A DNA stretch of 64,000 bases from Saccharopolyspora galaxeae (GTDB lineage Bacteria; Actinomycetota; Actinomycetes; Mycobacteriales; Pseudonocardiaceae). Positions 51,800 to 60,594 of this stretch are shown here, one piece after another (positions within the stretch are counted from its first letter, which is position 1; each line of letters opens with the position of its first letter). The notes beneath the pieces were generated by a model that was not told where the DNA came from, ran no database searches, and saw nothing but the letters and a program-made list of their open reading frames with translations. Location: positions 372,001 through 436,000 of the forward strand of contig NZ_JADDUE010000004.1 in assembly GCF_016526145.1 (NCBI RefSeq), written 5' to 3'. The position numbers and the translations under genes are program-made.

Positions 51800-53044
51800 A
51801 TGCGCGTGCTGATGCTGTCCTGGGAATACCCGCCGGTCGTCGTCGGCGGACTCGGCCGCCACGTGCACGCGCTGGCCCGGCACCTCGCCGCGCAGGGCCA
51901 CGAAGTCGTCGTGCTGTGCAGGCAGGCCGGCGGCACGGATGCCTCGACGCATCCCGGTACCGACGCGGTCGCCGATGGCGTGCGGCTGGTGCGGGCCGCC
52001 GAGGACCCGCCGCACCTGACCTTCGAGCACGACCTGGTGGCGTGGACGCTGGCGATGGGTCACGCCATGCTCCGCGCCGGCTACCGGTTGCTGCGGGAAT
52101 GGTGCCCGGACGTGGTGCACGCGCACGACTGGCTGGTCACGCACCCGGCGATCGCGCTCGCCGACGCCTGCTCGGTGCCGCTGGTGGCGACCGTGCACGC
52201 CACCGAAGCGGGCAGGCACGGCGGCTGGCTCTCGCAGAGCCACAACCGGCAGATCCATTCCGTGGAGTGGTGGCTGGCGCAGCGCGCGGACGCGCTGATC
52301 ACTTGCTCGGCGGCGATGCGCGACGAGGTCAGCGCGCTGTTCGAGCTGCCGCCGGAGCGGATCACCGTGCTGCACAACGGAATCGAGCCGCGCACCTGGG
52401 AGGTGCCGGAGCACGCGGTGGCGGCCGCGCGGGCCGGGCGCGGGCGGTCTCCGCTGCTGCTGCACTTCGGCCGCCTGGAGTTCGAGAAGGGCGTGCAGGA
52501 CCTGCTGGCCGCGCTGCCGCTGATCCGGCAGCGCCACCGCGGAACCGAACTGGTCATCGCCGGACGCGGCAGCTACCAGAGTCGGCTGCGGGAGCGGGCC
52601 GACGAGCTCGGCGTCTCCGCGCGGTTCGCCGGGCACCTGCCCGACACGGACCTCGCCGCGCTGCTGGCCGCTGCGGACGCGGTCGTGCTGCCGAGCCGGT
52701 ACGAGCCGTTCGGGGTCGTGGCGCTGGAAGCCGCCGCGGCCGGGACGCCGCTGGTGGCCTCCACGGCAGGCGGGCTCGGCGAACTGGTGGTGGACGGGCG
52801 CACCGGCGTGACGTTCCCGCCCGCTGCGCCCGAGCGGCTGGCGGACGCGGTGAGCCGGGTGCTGGCCGATCCGGCGGTCGCGCGAATCCGGGCGCGGCGG
52901 GCGAAGTCCCGGCTGCGCAACGACTTCGACTGGCACACCATCGCCGCAGGCACCGCCGCGGTCTACGCAGCCGCGGTCCCCGGCGCACACCCCGCGCTGG
53001 CCCGCCCCAAGATCGCGACCGGCAACGTCCTCGACCGCCGCTGA
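51800..53044 (+). CDS. GT4 glycosyltransferase, alpha-1,4-glucan elongation (Rv3032-like)
   Basis: 414 aa, the same length as M. tuberculosis Rv3032, which elongates alpha-glucan and MGLP. The GT-B fold shows MLSWEYPPVVVGGLGRHVHA, then LHFGRLEFEKGVQDLLAALP and the E-x7-E-type SRYEPFGVVALEAAAAG. ATG 51800 follows GGAAGGAA. It works with the GH57 enzyme just upstream and, through the polymer, may give substrate to the GlgP phosphorylase in this window. Confidence 0.92.
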   Translation: MRVLMLSWEYPPVVVGGLGRHVHALARHLAAQGHEVVVLCRQAGGTDASTHPGTDAVADGVRLVRAAEDPPHLTFEHDLVAWTLAMGHAMLRAGYRLLREWCPDVVHAHDWLVTHPAIALADACSVPLVATVHATEAGRHGGWLSQSHNRQIHSVEWWLAQRADALITCSAAMRDEVSALFELPPERITVLHNGIEPRTWEVPEHAVAAARAGRGRSPLLLHFGRLEFEKGVQDLLAALPLIRQRHRGTELVIAGRGSYQSRLRERADELGVSARFAGHLPDTDLAALLAAADAVVLPSRYEPFGVVALEAAAAGTPLVASTAGGLGELVVDGRTGVTFPPAAPERLADAVSRVLADPAVARIRARRAKSRLRNDFDWHTIAAGTAAVYAAAVPGAHPALARPKIATGNVLDRR

Positions 53045-53082
53045 TTCCGGCCACTCCACCCGTGTCGCCACTCGATCTTTCC

Positions 53083-53110
53083 GAGTGAACGGACCATTCG
53101 TCCGATCTAT
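53083..53110. repeat. Dispersed palindromic element, half copy F
   Basis: GAGTGAACGGACCATTCG then TCC; the right arm is missing. It lies between the convergent GT4 and hrpA genes. Confidence 0.6.
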
Positions 53111-53172
53111 TTCGCTCCGGGTGGTAGGCGTTCTGTTGAGTGGCGGCGGGGCGTGTCGGGCGGCGAAGCCGG

Positions 53173-56100
53173 TCAGCGGGTGAGTTCGTCCAAGGCGCGG
53201 TGGATGCGCTTGGCGGAGATGGGGTGCGGGGTGCCGAGGGATTGGGCGAACAGCGAGACCCGGAACTCCTCGATCATCCAGCCGACCCGCAGGAGCTCCT
53301 CGCCCGGCGAGCGCCCGGCGGGCAGCGCGTCGAGCGCGTCCCGGTAGCGCTCCTGCACGTCGTCGACCTGCGCGAGCCGGTCCCGGTCGCGCTGCGGGTG
53401 GTGCTGCACCTTCTCCAGCCGCTGCTCGAGAGCCCGCAGGTAGCGCTCCACGTCCGGCAACCGGTCCCAGCCGAACTCGGTGACGAAACCGGGATGCAGC
53501 AACCCTTCCAGCTGTTCCTTGACATCGGCCAGCGACTCCGCGGGCATCGACCGGGACCGTTCGGCAAGCGCCGAATCGACCCGCTGCGCCACCGCGAGCA
53601 CCCGCTCGGTCCTGGCAGCCGCGTCCGCGGCGACCTCGCCGAGCCTGCCGCGCACCCGCTCCTGCAGCGCGGCGAAACCGCTCTGCGTCCACACCGGACC
53701 ACCGGCGTCCGCGACGAGTTTGTCGACCGCGGCGCTGCGGCAGTCTTCGAGCACCTGCACCACATCGCCGTGCGGTGCGGCGCTGAGCACCAGCCGGGTG
53801 CGCGGGCTCATGCCGCGCTGCAACGACTTCACCGGCGACGGCAGGTTCAGCAGCAGCAGCTTGCGGGTGCCCTGCCACAGCGCGCGGCGCTGCTCGTGCT
53901 CGGTGTCGAACATCCGGACCGCGACGCTGTCCCCTTCGTCCACAAGGGACGGGTAGGCTTTCACCGCGTTGCCGCCGCGGTCCTTCTCGAAGGTCTGCGG
54001 AAGTTCGCCGAAGTCCCACGAACGCACTCCGGAGCGCTCCACCGAGTCGGCGGCCGCGGAGATCTCCGCGCGCAACTTCGGCCGCAACCGGCGCTTGAGC
54101 TCGCCGAGGTCCTTGGATTCCCCGGCCTTGCCGCCCTTTCCGTCGATGACGCGGAAGGTCATCTTCAGGTGCTCGGGCACCGAGTCGAAGTCGAAGTCCT
54201 GCGGCGCAACGGTCACGCCGGTCATCCGGCGCAGCTGCTCGGCCAGCGCGTCCGGCAGCGGCGCCGCCATCACCGGCATCCGGTCCAGCGCGGCCCGCGC
54301 GTGGTCGGGAACCGGAACGAAGTTGCGGCGCAACGACTTCGGCAGCGACTTCAGCAGCGCCACCACCAATTCCTCGCGCAACCCCGGGATCTGCCAGTCG
54401 AACCCGGCCGGTTCGATCTGGTTGAGCACCGGCAGCGGGATGTGCGCGGTGACGCCGTCGGCGTCCGCGCCCGGCTCGAACTGGTAGGTCAGCGCCAGCC
54501 GGTGCCCGTCCTGCTGCCAGGTGTCCGGGTAGTCGTGGCCGGTGACCCGCGCGGATTCCTGGTTGATGAGCATGGACTTCTCGAAGTTGAGCAGGTCCGG
54601 TTGCTCGCGGCGGGTCTTCTTCCACCAGCTGTCGAAGTGCCGCCCGGAGACCACGTCCGCGCCGACGCGCTGGTCGTAGAACTCGAACAGCGTCTCGTCG
54701 TCGACCAGGATGTCCCTGCGGCGGGCGCGTTCCTCCATCGCCTCGACCTCGGCCAGCAGCCTGCGGTTGTCGTGGAAGAACTGGTGATCGGTGTCCCAGT
54801 CCCCTTCCACCAGCGCGTGCCGGATGAACAGCTCCCGGCTCAGCTGCGGGTCGACCTTGCCGTAGGTGACCTTGCGGCCCGCCACCAGCGGCACGCCGTA
54901 GAGCGTGACCTTCTCGCTGGCCACCACGGCGGCGCGGTTCTTCTCCCAGTGCGGTTCGCTGTAGCTGCGCTTGACCAGGTGCTGGGCCAGCCGCTCGATC
55001 CACTCCGGTTCGACCCGGGCCACCACCCGCGCCCACAGCCGGGAGGTCTCCACCAGCTCGGCGGCCATCACCCACTGCGGGGGCTTCTTGAACAGCGAAG
55101 AACCGGGGAAGATGGCGAACTTCGCGCTGCGCGCGCCGAGGTATTCGGTGGCGCCGCGCTGCGGTTTGCCGGATTTCTTGTCGGTGTCCTTGAGCCCGAT
55201 GTGCGACAACAGCCCGGAAAGCAGCGATTGGTGCACGCGCGCGGCGTCGGCGGGCTCGTCGTTGAGCGACATCTCCAGCCCGTTCGCCATCTGCCGCAGC
55301 TGCGAGTAGAGGTCCTGCCACTCGCGCACGCGCAGGTAGTTCAGGAATTCCGCCTTGCACAGCTTGCGGAACTGGTTCGACGACAGCTCCCGCTGCTGCT
55401 CGCGCAGGTAGCGCCACAGGTGCACGAACGCCAGGAAGTCGGATTCGGAGTCGCTGAACCGGGAATGCTTCTCGCCCGCCGCCTGCTGGTGCTCCGCCGG
55501 GCGCTCCCGCGGGTCCTGGATGGACAGTGCAGCGGCGATCACGAGGACCTCGTGCAGGCAGCCGTTGCGCTCGGCTTCCAGCACCATCCGCGCCAGCCGC
55601 GGATCGATCGGCAACCGCGCGAGCGTGCGGCCCACCTCGGTCAGCTTGCGGCCGGAACCGTTCTCGCGCCGGGCGTCCTTTTTGGACTCCTGCAGCGCGC
55701 CCAGCTCGTGCAGCAGGTGCACGCCGTCGGTGATCTGCCTGCTGTCCGGCGGCTCCACGAACGGGAACGAGCCGATGTCGCCGAGCCCCAGCGAGGTCAT
55801 CTGCAGGATCACCGAGGCGAGGTTGGTGCGCAGGATCTCCGGATCGGTGAACTCCGGGCGCGCCAAGAAGTCCTGTTCGGAGTACAGCCGGATGCAGATG
55901 CCTTCGGACACCCGGCCGCAGCGGCCCTTGCGCTGGTTCGCCGACGCCTGCGAGATCGGCTCGATCGGCAGCCGCTGCACCTTGGTGCGGAAGCTGTAGC
56001 GGGAGATCCGCGCGGTTCCCGGGTCGATCACGTACTTGATGCCGGGCACCGTCAGCGAGGTCTCCGCGACGTTGGTGGCCAGCACGATCCGGCGGCCGGT

Positions 56101-57135
56101 GTGCGGCTGGAACGCGCGGTGCTGCTCGGCCGCGGACAGCCGCGCGTACAGCGGAAGCACCTCGGTGTTGCGCAGCCGCAGCTGTTCCAGCGCGTCCGCG
56201 GTGTCGCGGATCTCCCGTTCTCCGCTGAGGAACACGAGCACGTCGCCGTCGCCCTCGGCGGACAGTTCGCCGACGGCCTCGCAGATGGCCTGCGGCTGGT
56301 CCCGCTCGACGACCGGCTCGTCCGGGTCCGCGGACTCCTCCACCAGCGGCCGGTAGCGCACCTCGACGGGGTAGGTGCGCCCGGAGACCTCCACCACCGG
56401 AGCGTCGTCGAAGTGCCGGGAGAACCGGTCCGGGTCGATCGTCGCGGAGGTGATGATCACCTTCAGGTCGGGGCGGCGCGGCAGCAGCTCCTTGAGGTAG
56501 CCGAGGATGAAGTCGATGTTCAGGCTGCGCTCGTGCGCCTCGTCGATGATCAGCGTGTCGTACTGCCGCAGCAGCCGGTCGCGCTGGATCTCGGCCAGCA
56601 GGATGCCGTCGGTCATCAGCTTGACCAGCGTGGCATCGCCGGTGCGCGCGGTGAACCGCACCTGGTAGCCGACCGCGTCGCCGAGCCCGGTGCCGAGCTC
56701 CTCGGCGACCCGCTCGGCCACGGTGCGCGCGGCCAGCCTGCGCGGCTGGGTGTGGCCGATCACGCCCTGCACGCCGCGGCCCAGCTCCAGGCACATCTTG
56801 GGGATCTGGGTGGTCTTGCCGGAGCCGGTCTCACCGGCCACGATCACCACCTGGTTGTCCCGGATCGCTTCGAGCAGGTCGTCGCGGCGGGCGCTGACCG
56901 GCAGCTGCTCGGGGTAGCTGATCCGCGGCATCGCCGCGCGGCGCTGCTCGACGCGGAGTTCGGCGGCGGCGACGTCGCTGGCGATCTCGTCCGCCACCGA
57001 GTCCAGCGCCTGCGCGTCGCGGATCTTGCGCGCGCCCTCGATGCGGCGGCGCAGCCGCTGCTGATCGCCGAACATCAGCCCGGGCAGGCGTTCGCGCAGA
57101 TCGGCCAGCGGGGAGTTCACAGGTGACTTGCCCAT
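53173..57135 (-). CDS. hrpA: ATP-dependent RNA helicase HrpA
   Basis: 1320 aa DEAH-box helicase. Motifs seen in order: Walker A GETGSGKTTQ (residues 101-110), DEAHERSLNI, SATID, and the arginine-finger QRKGRCGRVSEG. An HA2/OB region and a long C-terminal DUF3418 domain follow. It probably rescues or remodels stalled ribosome-mRNA complexes. It is convergent with the GT4 gene; ATG 57135 fits family length. Confidence 0.95.
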   Translation of the reverse strand: MGKSPVNSPLADLRERLPGLMFGDQQRLRRRIEGARKIRDAQALDSVADEIASDVAAAELRVEQRRAAMPRISYPEQLPVSARRDDLLEAIRDNQVVIVAGETGSGKTTQIPKMCLELGRGVQGVIGHTQPRRLAARTVAERVAEELGTGLGDAVGYQVRFTARTGDATLVKLMTDGILLAEIQRDRLLRQYDTLIIDEAHERSLNIDFILGYLKELLPRRPDLKVIITSATIDPDRFSRHFDDAPVVEVSGRTYPVEVRYRPLVEESADPDEPVVERDQPQAICEAVGELSAEGDGDVLVFLSGEREIRDTADALEQLRLRNTEVLPLYARLSAAEQHRAFQPHTGRRIVLATNVAETSLTVPGIKYVIDPGTARISRYSFRTKVQRLPIEPISQASANQRKGRCGRVSEGICIRLYSEQDFLARPEFTDPEILRTNLASVILQMTSLGLGDIGSFPFVEPPDSRQITDGVHLLHELGALQESKKDARRENGSGRKLTEVGRTLARLPIDPRLARMVLEAERNGCLHEVLVIAAALSIQDPRERPAEHQQAAGEKHSRFSDSESDFLAFVHLWRYLREQQRELSSNQFRKLCKAEFLNYLRVREWQDLYSQLRQMANGLEMSLNDEPADAARVHQSLLSGLLSHIGLKDTDKKSGKPQRGATEYLGARSAKFAIFPGSSLFKKPPQWVMAAELVETSRLWARVVARVEPEWIERLAQHLVKRSYSEPHWEKNRAAVVASEKVTLYGVPLVAGRKVTYGKVDPQLSRELFIRHALVEGDWDTDHQFFHDNRRLLAEVEAMEERARRRDILVDDETLFEFYDQRVGADVVSGRHFDSWWKKTRREQPDLLNFEKSMLINQESARVTGHDYPDTWQQDGHRLALTYQFEPGADADGVTAHIPLPVLNQIEPAGFDWQIPGLREELVVALLKSLPKSLRRNFVPVPDHARAALDRMPVMAAPLPDALAEQLRRMTGVTVAPQDFDFDSVPEHLKMTFRVIDGKGGKAGESKDLGELKRRLRPKLRAEISAAADSVERSGVRSWDFGELPQTFEKDRGGNAVKAYPSLVDEGDSVAVRMFDTEHEQRRALWQGTRKLLLLNLPSPVKSLQRGMSPRTRLVLSAAPHGDVVQVLEDCRSAAVDKLVADAGGPVWTQSGFAALQERVRGRLGEVAADAAARTERVLAVAQRVDSALAERSRSMPAESLADVKEQLEGLLHPGFVTEFGWDRLPDVERYLRALEQRLEKVQHHPQRDRDRLAQVDDVQERYRDALDALPAGRSPGEELLRVGWMIEEFRVSLFAQSLGTPHPISAKRIHRALDELTR

Positions 57136-57283
57136 ACTTCGTTCCAGGATAGAGAACCGGACCGGGGCGGCGCCTCCGAATAAGGGCTCACTTTGGTCTT
57201 GGGTCCTTGTCTTGTCAGCGGCGTAGCCGCTGAGCAGTGGTCATGCAAGCAACCGGCATCCCCGAACCGGTGTGCCGCAGCGC
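57136..57283. repeat. hrpA promoter region with a partial second-family repeat
   Basis: 148 bp holding AGCGGCGTAGCCGCT (57219-57233), the core palindrome of the second intergenic repeat family, and the hrpA promoter region. It is next to the 3' end of the hexapeptide transferase gene. Confidence 0.45.
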
Positions 57284-57925
57284 TCATTCCGCATCGGCCC
57301 GGTGGCGCACGACACGCGCGGGAACGCCCGCGGCGATGGAGTTCTCCGGCACGTCGCCGCGCACCACGGCGTTCGCGCCCAGCACCGAACCGCGGCCGAC
57401 GCGGGTGCCGCGCAGCACGGTGACCTTCGCGCCGAGCCAGCAGTCCGGGCCGATGCGCACCGGTGTCTTCACGATGCCCTGGTCCTTGATCGGGCGGGCG
57501 AGGTCACCGGTGCCGTGGTCGAAGTCGCACAGGTAGATCCAGTCCGCGACCAGCGTGGACGCGCCGATCTCCACGTCCAGCCAGCAGTTGACGGTGTCGT
57601 GCCTGCCGAAGACCACCTTGTCGCCGATGCGCAGCGAACCCTCGTGGCAGCGCACCGCGGTGCCGTCGCCGAAGTGCGCCCAGCGGCCGATCTCCATCCG
57701 GGCCAGGCCCGCCCGGCAGCTCAGCTCCACGTCGCGGCCGAGGAAGACCATGCCGCGCAGCACGATGTGCGGCTGCCGCACGCGCAGCTTCAGCAGCCGC
57801 CAGTACCGGACCAGGTACCAGGGCGTGAAGGCGCGGTTGCGCAGCACCCAGCGCAGCGACGCCGCGGTCAGGAAGCGAGCCTGCCGCGGGTCGCGTCGCA
57901 GCCACGCGCGCAACCACAACCACAT
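57284..57925 (-). CDS. Hexapeptide-repeat acyltransferase (Rv3034c-like)
   Basis: 213 aa. A basic N-terminus (MWLWLRAWLRRDPRQARFL) is followed by left-handed beta-helix repeats such as IGRWAHFGDG, IGDKVVFGRHD and VGRGSVLGANAVVRGDVP, ending SIAAGVPARVV. An acetyl or similar group transfer to a sugar is expected. It matches the position of Rv3034c in the M. tuberculosis locus. Its first 58 bp overlap the upstream phosphatase gene in another frame. Confidence 0.85.
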   Translation of the reverse strand: MWLWLRAWLRRDPRQARFLTAASLRWVLRNRAFTPWYLVRYWRLLKLRVRQPHIVLRGMVFLGRDVELSCRAGLARMEIGRWAHFGDGTAVRCHEGSLRIGDKVVFGRHDTVNCWLDVEIGASTLVADWIYLCDFDHGTGDLARPIKDQGIVKTPVRIGPDCWLGAKVTVLRGTRVGRGSVLGANAVVRGDVPENSIAAGVPARVVRHRADAE

Positions 57926-58722
57926 GCGTGGAAGCCTACGGACCGGCGCGCGGAACGCCTGCGCGCCTGCATCGGCCCGCCCCTGCTGCGCCGCGAACCG
58001 GCTCGGTCGTCCAGCAGCCGGGCGCGCAGCGCCTGCAAGTCCAGTTCGGAAAGCCCGGCCGCGCTGAGCAAGGCCGGGAAATCCACCGTCTCGGTGATCG
58101 AGGTGAGCACGTCCTCGGCGGTGCGCCCGTGCTCGGCGAGCAGTTCGGCGATCTTCGGCGCGTCGTCGTCCCGGCCCTCGGCCGCGGCCAGCAGCCGCAG
58201 CGGCTCGTGGCTCAGCGCGTGATCGGCGGCGATCTCCTCCGCGGGGACGCCGACCAGCGCGAGCATCACCAGCACGATCAGGCCGGTGCGGTCCCGGCCG
58301 CCGCCGCAGTGCACCAGGACACCGCCCGGTTCGGCGCGGGCCACGGCACGCACCACCTCGGCAACGCGCTCCGGGTAGCGCTCCAGGAATTCCGCGTAGT
58401 ACAGCGGTGTGCACGACAGCGGGCCACCCCAGCGCTGCCAGAACTCGGTGTCGGAACTGTCGTCCAGCGGTAACCGCACGGTGCTGAGTCCGGGCGGCCG
58501 CGGCGCGCGGTCCGGGCCGTCCTCGCCGGGGTCGGTGAGGTCGATGACGGTGCGCACGCCGTGCCCCCACAGCGCCGACCAGCCCTTCGGGCGCAACCGC
58601 GCGACGTTGCCGGAGCGGGCCAGCGCTGCCCGCCGCACGCTCCGCCCCCGACGGGCGGGCAGCCCGCCCAGGTCCCGGCCGTTGACCAGGCCGTCCCAGT
58701 TCAGCTCTCGAACACCAGCCAT
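57868..58722 (-). CDS. Protein tyrosine/lipid phosphatase, PtpB-like
   Basis: 284 aa. The P-loop VHCGGGRDRTG has the catalytic Cys and Arg, and GRDLGGLPAR near residue 17 is typical of the PtpB/Siw14 group. A lipid or phosphotyrosine substrate is possible. The last 45 residues, rich in Arg and Cys, do not look like the family and overlap the next gene by 58 bp. The real end may once have been earlier. ATG 58722 lacks a clear ribosome site. Confidence 0.82.
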   Translation of the reverse strand: MAGVRELNWDGLVNGRDLGGLPARRGRSVRRAALARSGNVARLRPKGWSALWGHGVRTVIDLTDPGEDGPDRAPRPPGLSTVRLPLDDSSDTEFWQRWGGPLSCTPLYYAEFLERYPERVAEVVRAVARAEPGGVLVHCGGGRDRTGLIVLVMLALVGVPAEEIAADHALSHEPLRLLAAAEGRDDDAPKIAELLAEHGRTAEDVLTSITETVDFPALLSAAGLSELDLQALRARLLDDRAGSRRSRGGPMQARRRSARRSVGFHACGCGCARGCDATRGRLAS

Positions 58723-58828
58723 GACCGGTAGACGCGCGGCGATGGAAGTGGTTGCGCCGCAAGGGTTTTTTCCACCGGGTGCGGCCGTCTCACCGAGCGG
58801 GCGCAGGGCCATCCGGCGCAATCACGGC

Positions 58829-60298
58829 TCACGGATATCTGGTGCTGCATGGCGCGAAGCCTTGCTGGAATCCGGTGCGGAAGGCTTCCACGCGGGCGAA
58901 TCCGGCCGGTACCTGCTCGCCGTTGATGCCGGCCGCGATGAGGCTGTCGTCGCCGAGCAGCGCGGCGACGCCCTCGTCGACGTCACCGGGCGCGATGCGC
59001 AGCTTGCCGACCGGGTTGCGCTGCCCGATCGGGTCCTCGACCAGCAGCCCGCTCCACGACCCGACCATGCACGCCGTGCGCAGCCCCGCGTTGCCGCCTT
59101 CCAGCGGCAGACCGGCCGCTCGCTGCACCGACAGCGCATAGCGGGACGCGAACTGCGCGTAGGCGGCGAAGTCGCCGTAACCGGAGTTCGGGTCGTCCTT
59201 GGCGGGCGGGTTGGCGATCTTCTGCAGCCCGTCCATCGACAGCGAGACGGTGTTCGTGGCCGGGCAGTAGGAAACCGGCCGGGTGCCGCGCATTCCGGGG
59301 CAGCTGCGGGGTTCGCCGACGATCTGCGGCGGCTGCGCGCCGGTGTCCCGGAACACCTCGCGCAGGCTGTCGCGCACCTGCGTCAGGTTCCGCTGGTCGA
59401 CCGGCAGGTCCTGCTCCTGGTCGTCCTTCCAGAACCGGAACTGGGTGGTGCGCTGCTTGACCTCCGCGGCGTCCAGCTCCGCGCAGCGCTGCGGGCCGCC
59501 GCTGAAGCCGTCCTGGAAGGCGGTGACCCGGTCGAACGCGCTGCCGTGCGCACCGGTGCCGGTGAAATCGCCGTCCGCAGGGGTGTCGCGGATGTAGTTG
59601 AGCACGCCCATGACCTCGTTCAGGCCGTCGCCGGTGGAGACCTGGAAGTGCTCGGCGCCGCCTTCGGCGACGTGCCGGAAGAACGTGCCGGTGAAGCAGT
59701 CCGCCTGCTGCTCCAGCACGATCGCCGGAGCGTCCGGCGGCGCGGTGCCTGCGCGGGCCTGCACGGCGTGGCCCATTTCGTGCGCGAGCACGGTCACCAC
59801 CGCCATCGGGCCGAAACTGGCGCGCAGCTGCGGGAGCAGTTGCGCGCGGTCCCACGCGACGGTGTCCTCCTGCGCGCAGTAGAAGGCGTTCTCGGCGCCC
59901 TGCGTGCTCTTGCCGCACAGATTCCCGCCGGGCGCACCGGAATCGTAGGAGACCAGCTTCTTGACCGGCTCGAATTCCTTGCCGTCGAAGGATTCCGGGA
60001 ACCGCTGCCGCCAGTAGGACTGCACATCGGCGACCGCGTCGCGGGCCAGCCGATCCATCTCACCGTTGTCGGTGCCTTCCACCGGGAGCGTGGAGGGTTG
60101 CGCACCGCTTTTCGGGCCACTGGGCCCGTTGCTCGCGGGTAAGCCCGCGACGTCGTCGGTGGCGGCCCGGCCCGCCGTGGTGGGCGTACCGCTGATCACC
60201 CGGGAGCAGCCGCCGAGCAAGGCGACGCACGAGATCAGCGCGAGCAGCACGCCGACGATCCGCCTGCTGCGCCCGGTGCCTGCCGAAACCGCTGCCAC
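58829..60298 (-). CDS. Neutral zinc metallopeptidase lipoprotein (YpfJ type)
   Basis: About 489 aa from GTG 60298. A signal peptide ends at lipobox LLGGC. A Thr/Ser/Gly-rich linker precedes the catalytic domain, which holds HEMGHAVQ with the zinc His pair and Glu. QADCFTGTFFRHVAEGG and FDRVTAFQDGFSGG also match the YpfJ/neutral zinc metallopeptidase family. Several cysteines may form disulfides outside the cell. Its paralogue starts at 63224, with glgP between them. Confidence 0.88.
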   Translation of the reverse strand: MAAVSAGTGRSRRIVGVLLALISCVALLGGCSRVISGTPTTAGRAATDDVAGLPASNGPSGPKSGAQPSTLPVEGTDNGEMDRLARDAVADVQSYWRQRFPESFDGKEFEPVKKLVSYDSGAPGGNLCGKSTQGAENAFYCAQEDTVAWDRAQLLPQLRASFGPMAVVTVLAHEMGHAVQARAGTAPPDAPAIVLEQQADCFTGTFFRHVAEGGAEHFQVSTGDGLNEVMGVLNYIRDTPADGDFTGTGAHGSAFDRVTAFQDGFSGGPQRCAELDAAEVKQRTTQFRFWKDDQEQDLPVDQRNLTQVRDSLREVFRDTGAQPPQIVGEPRSCPGMRGTRPVSYCPATNTVSLSMDGLQKIANPPAKDDPNSGYGDFAAYAQFASRYALSVQRAAGLPLEGGNAGLRTACMVGSWSGLLVEDPIGQRNPVGKLRIAPGDVDEGVAALLGDDSLIAAGINGEQVPAGFARVEAFRTGFQQGFAPCSTRYP

Positions 60299-60594
60299 TT
60301 CAGGTGCCCCATCCTGTTCGCAGGTCCGATCTGGTCGCGGAATCCGCCCCCGCTCGCTTCCGCCGCGCCGCAGCCTATCGGGCGCCGCCACGACTCCGAC
60401 GACGCTCACGCCTTGGCACCTTTCCCCGCACACGGTCCAATTCCGCAACCGCCGATCAGGCGAGGCACTCCGAGTGAACGGACCGTTCGTCCAATCCAGT
60501 CGGCCGGACAGTCCGTTCACTCCAGGAGGAGCAGCGCTGATCGGGTGGCGCGCGGGCGCGTCGGGCGAGGTCGCGGCCGGGCGACGGCGCGGGG
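60299..60594. other. Gap between metallopeptidase and glgP end
   Basis: 296 bp. It contains the palindromic element copy G at 60472-60522 and the metallopeptidase promoter region. No other gene or clear promoter is seen. Confidence 0.4.
60472..60522. repeat. Dispersed palindromic element, copy G
   Basis: GAGTGAACGGACCGTTCGTCC is followed by a centre near AATCCAGTCGG and the right arm GACAGTCCGTTCACTC. It is a near-consensus copy, located 73 bp past the glgP stop. Confidence 0.88.

Noticed and set aside
51734-56794. Very long open frame of about 1,686 codons on the minus strand
   Set aside because: It is an out-of-frame shadow of hrpA and of the antisense of the GT4 gene; composition is Arg/Ala/Pro-rich with no domains, caused by high GC at third positions.
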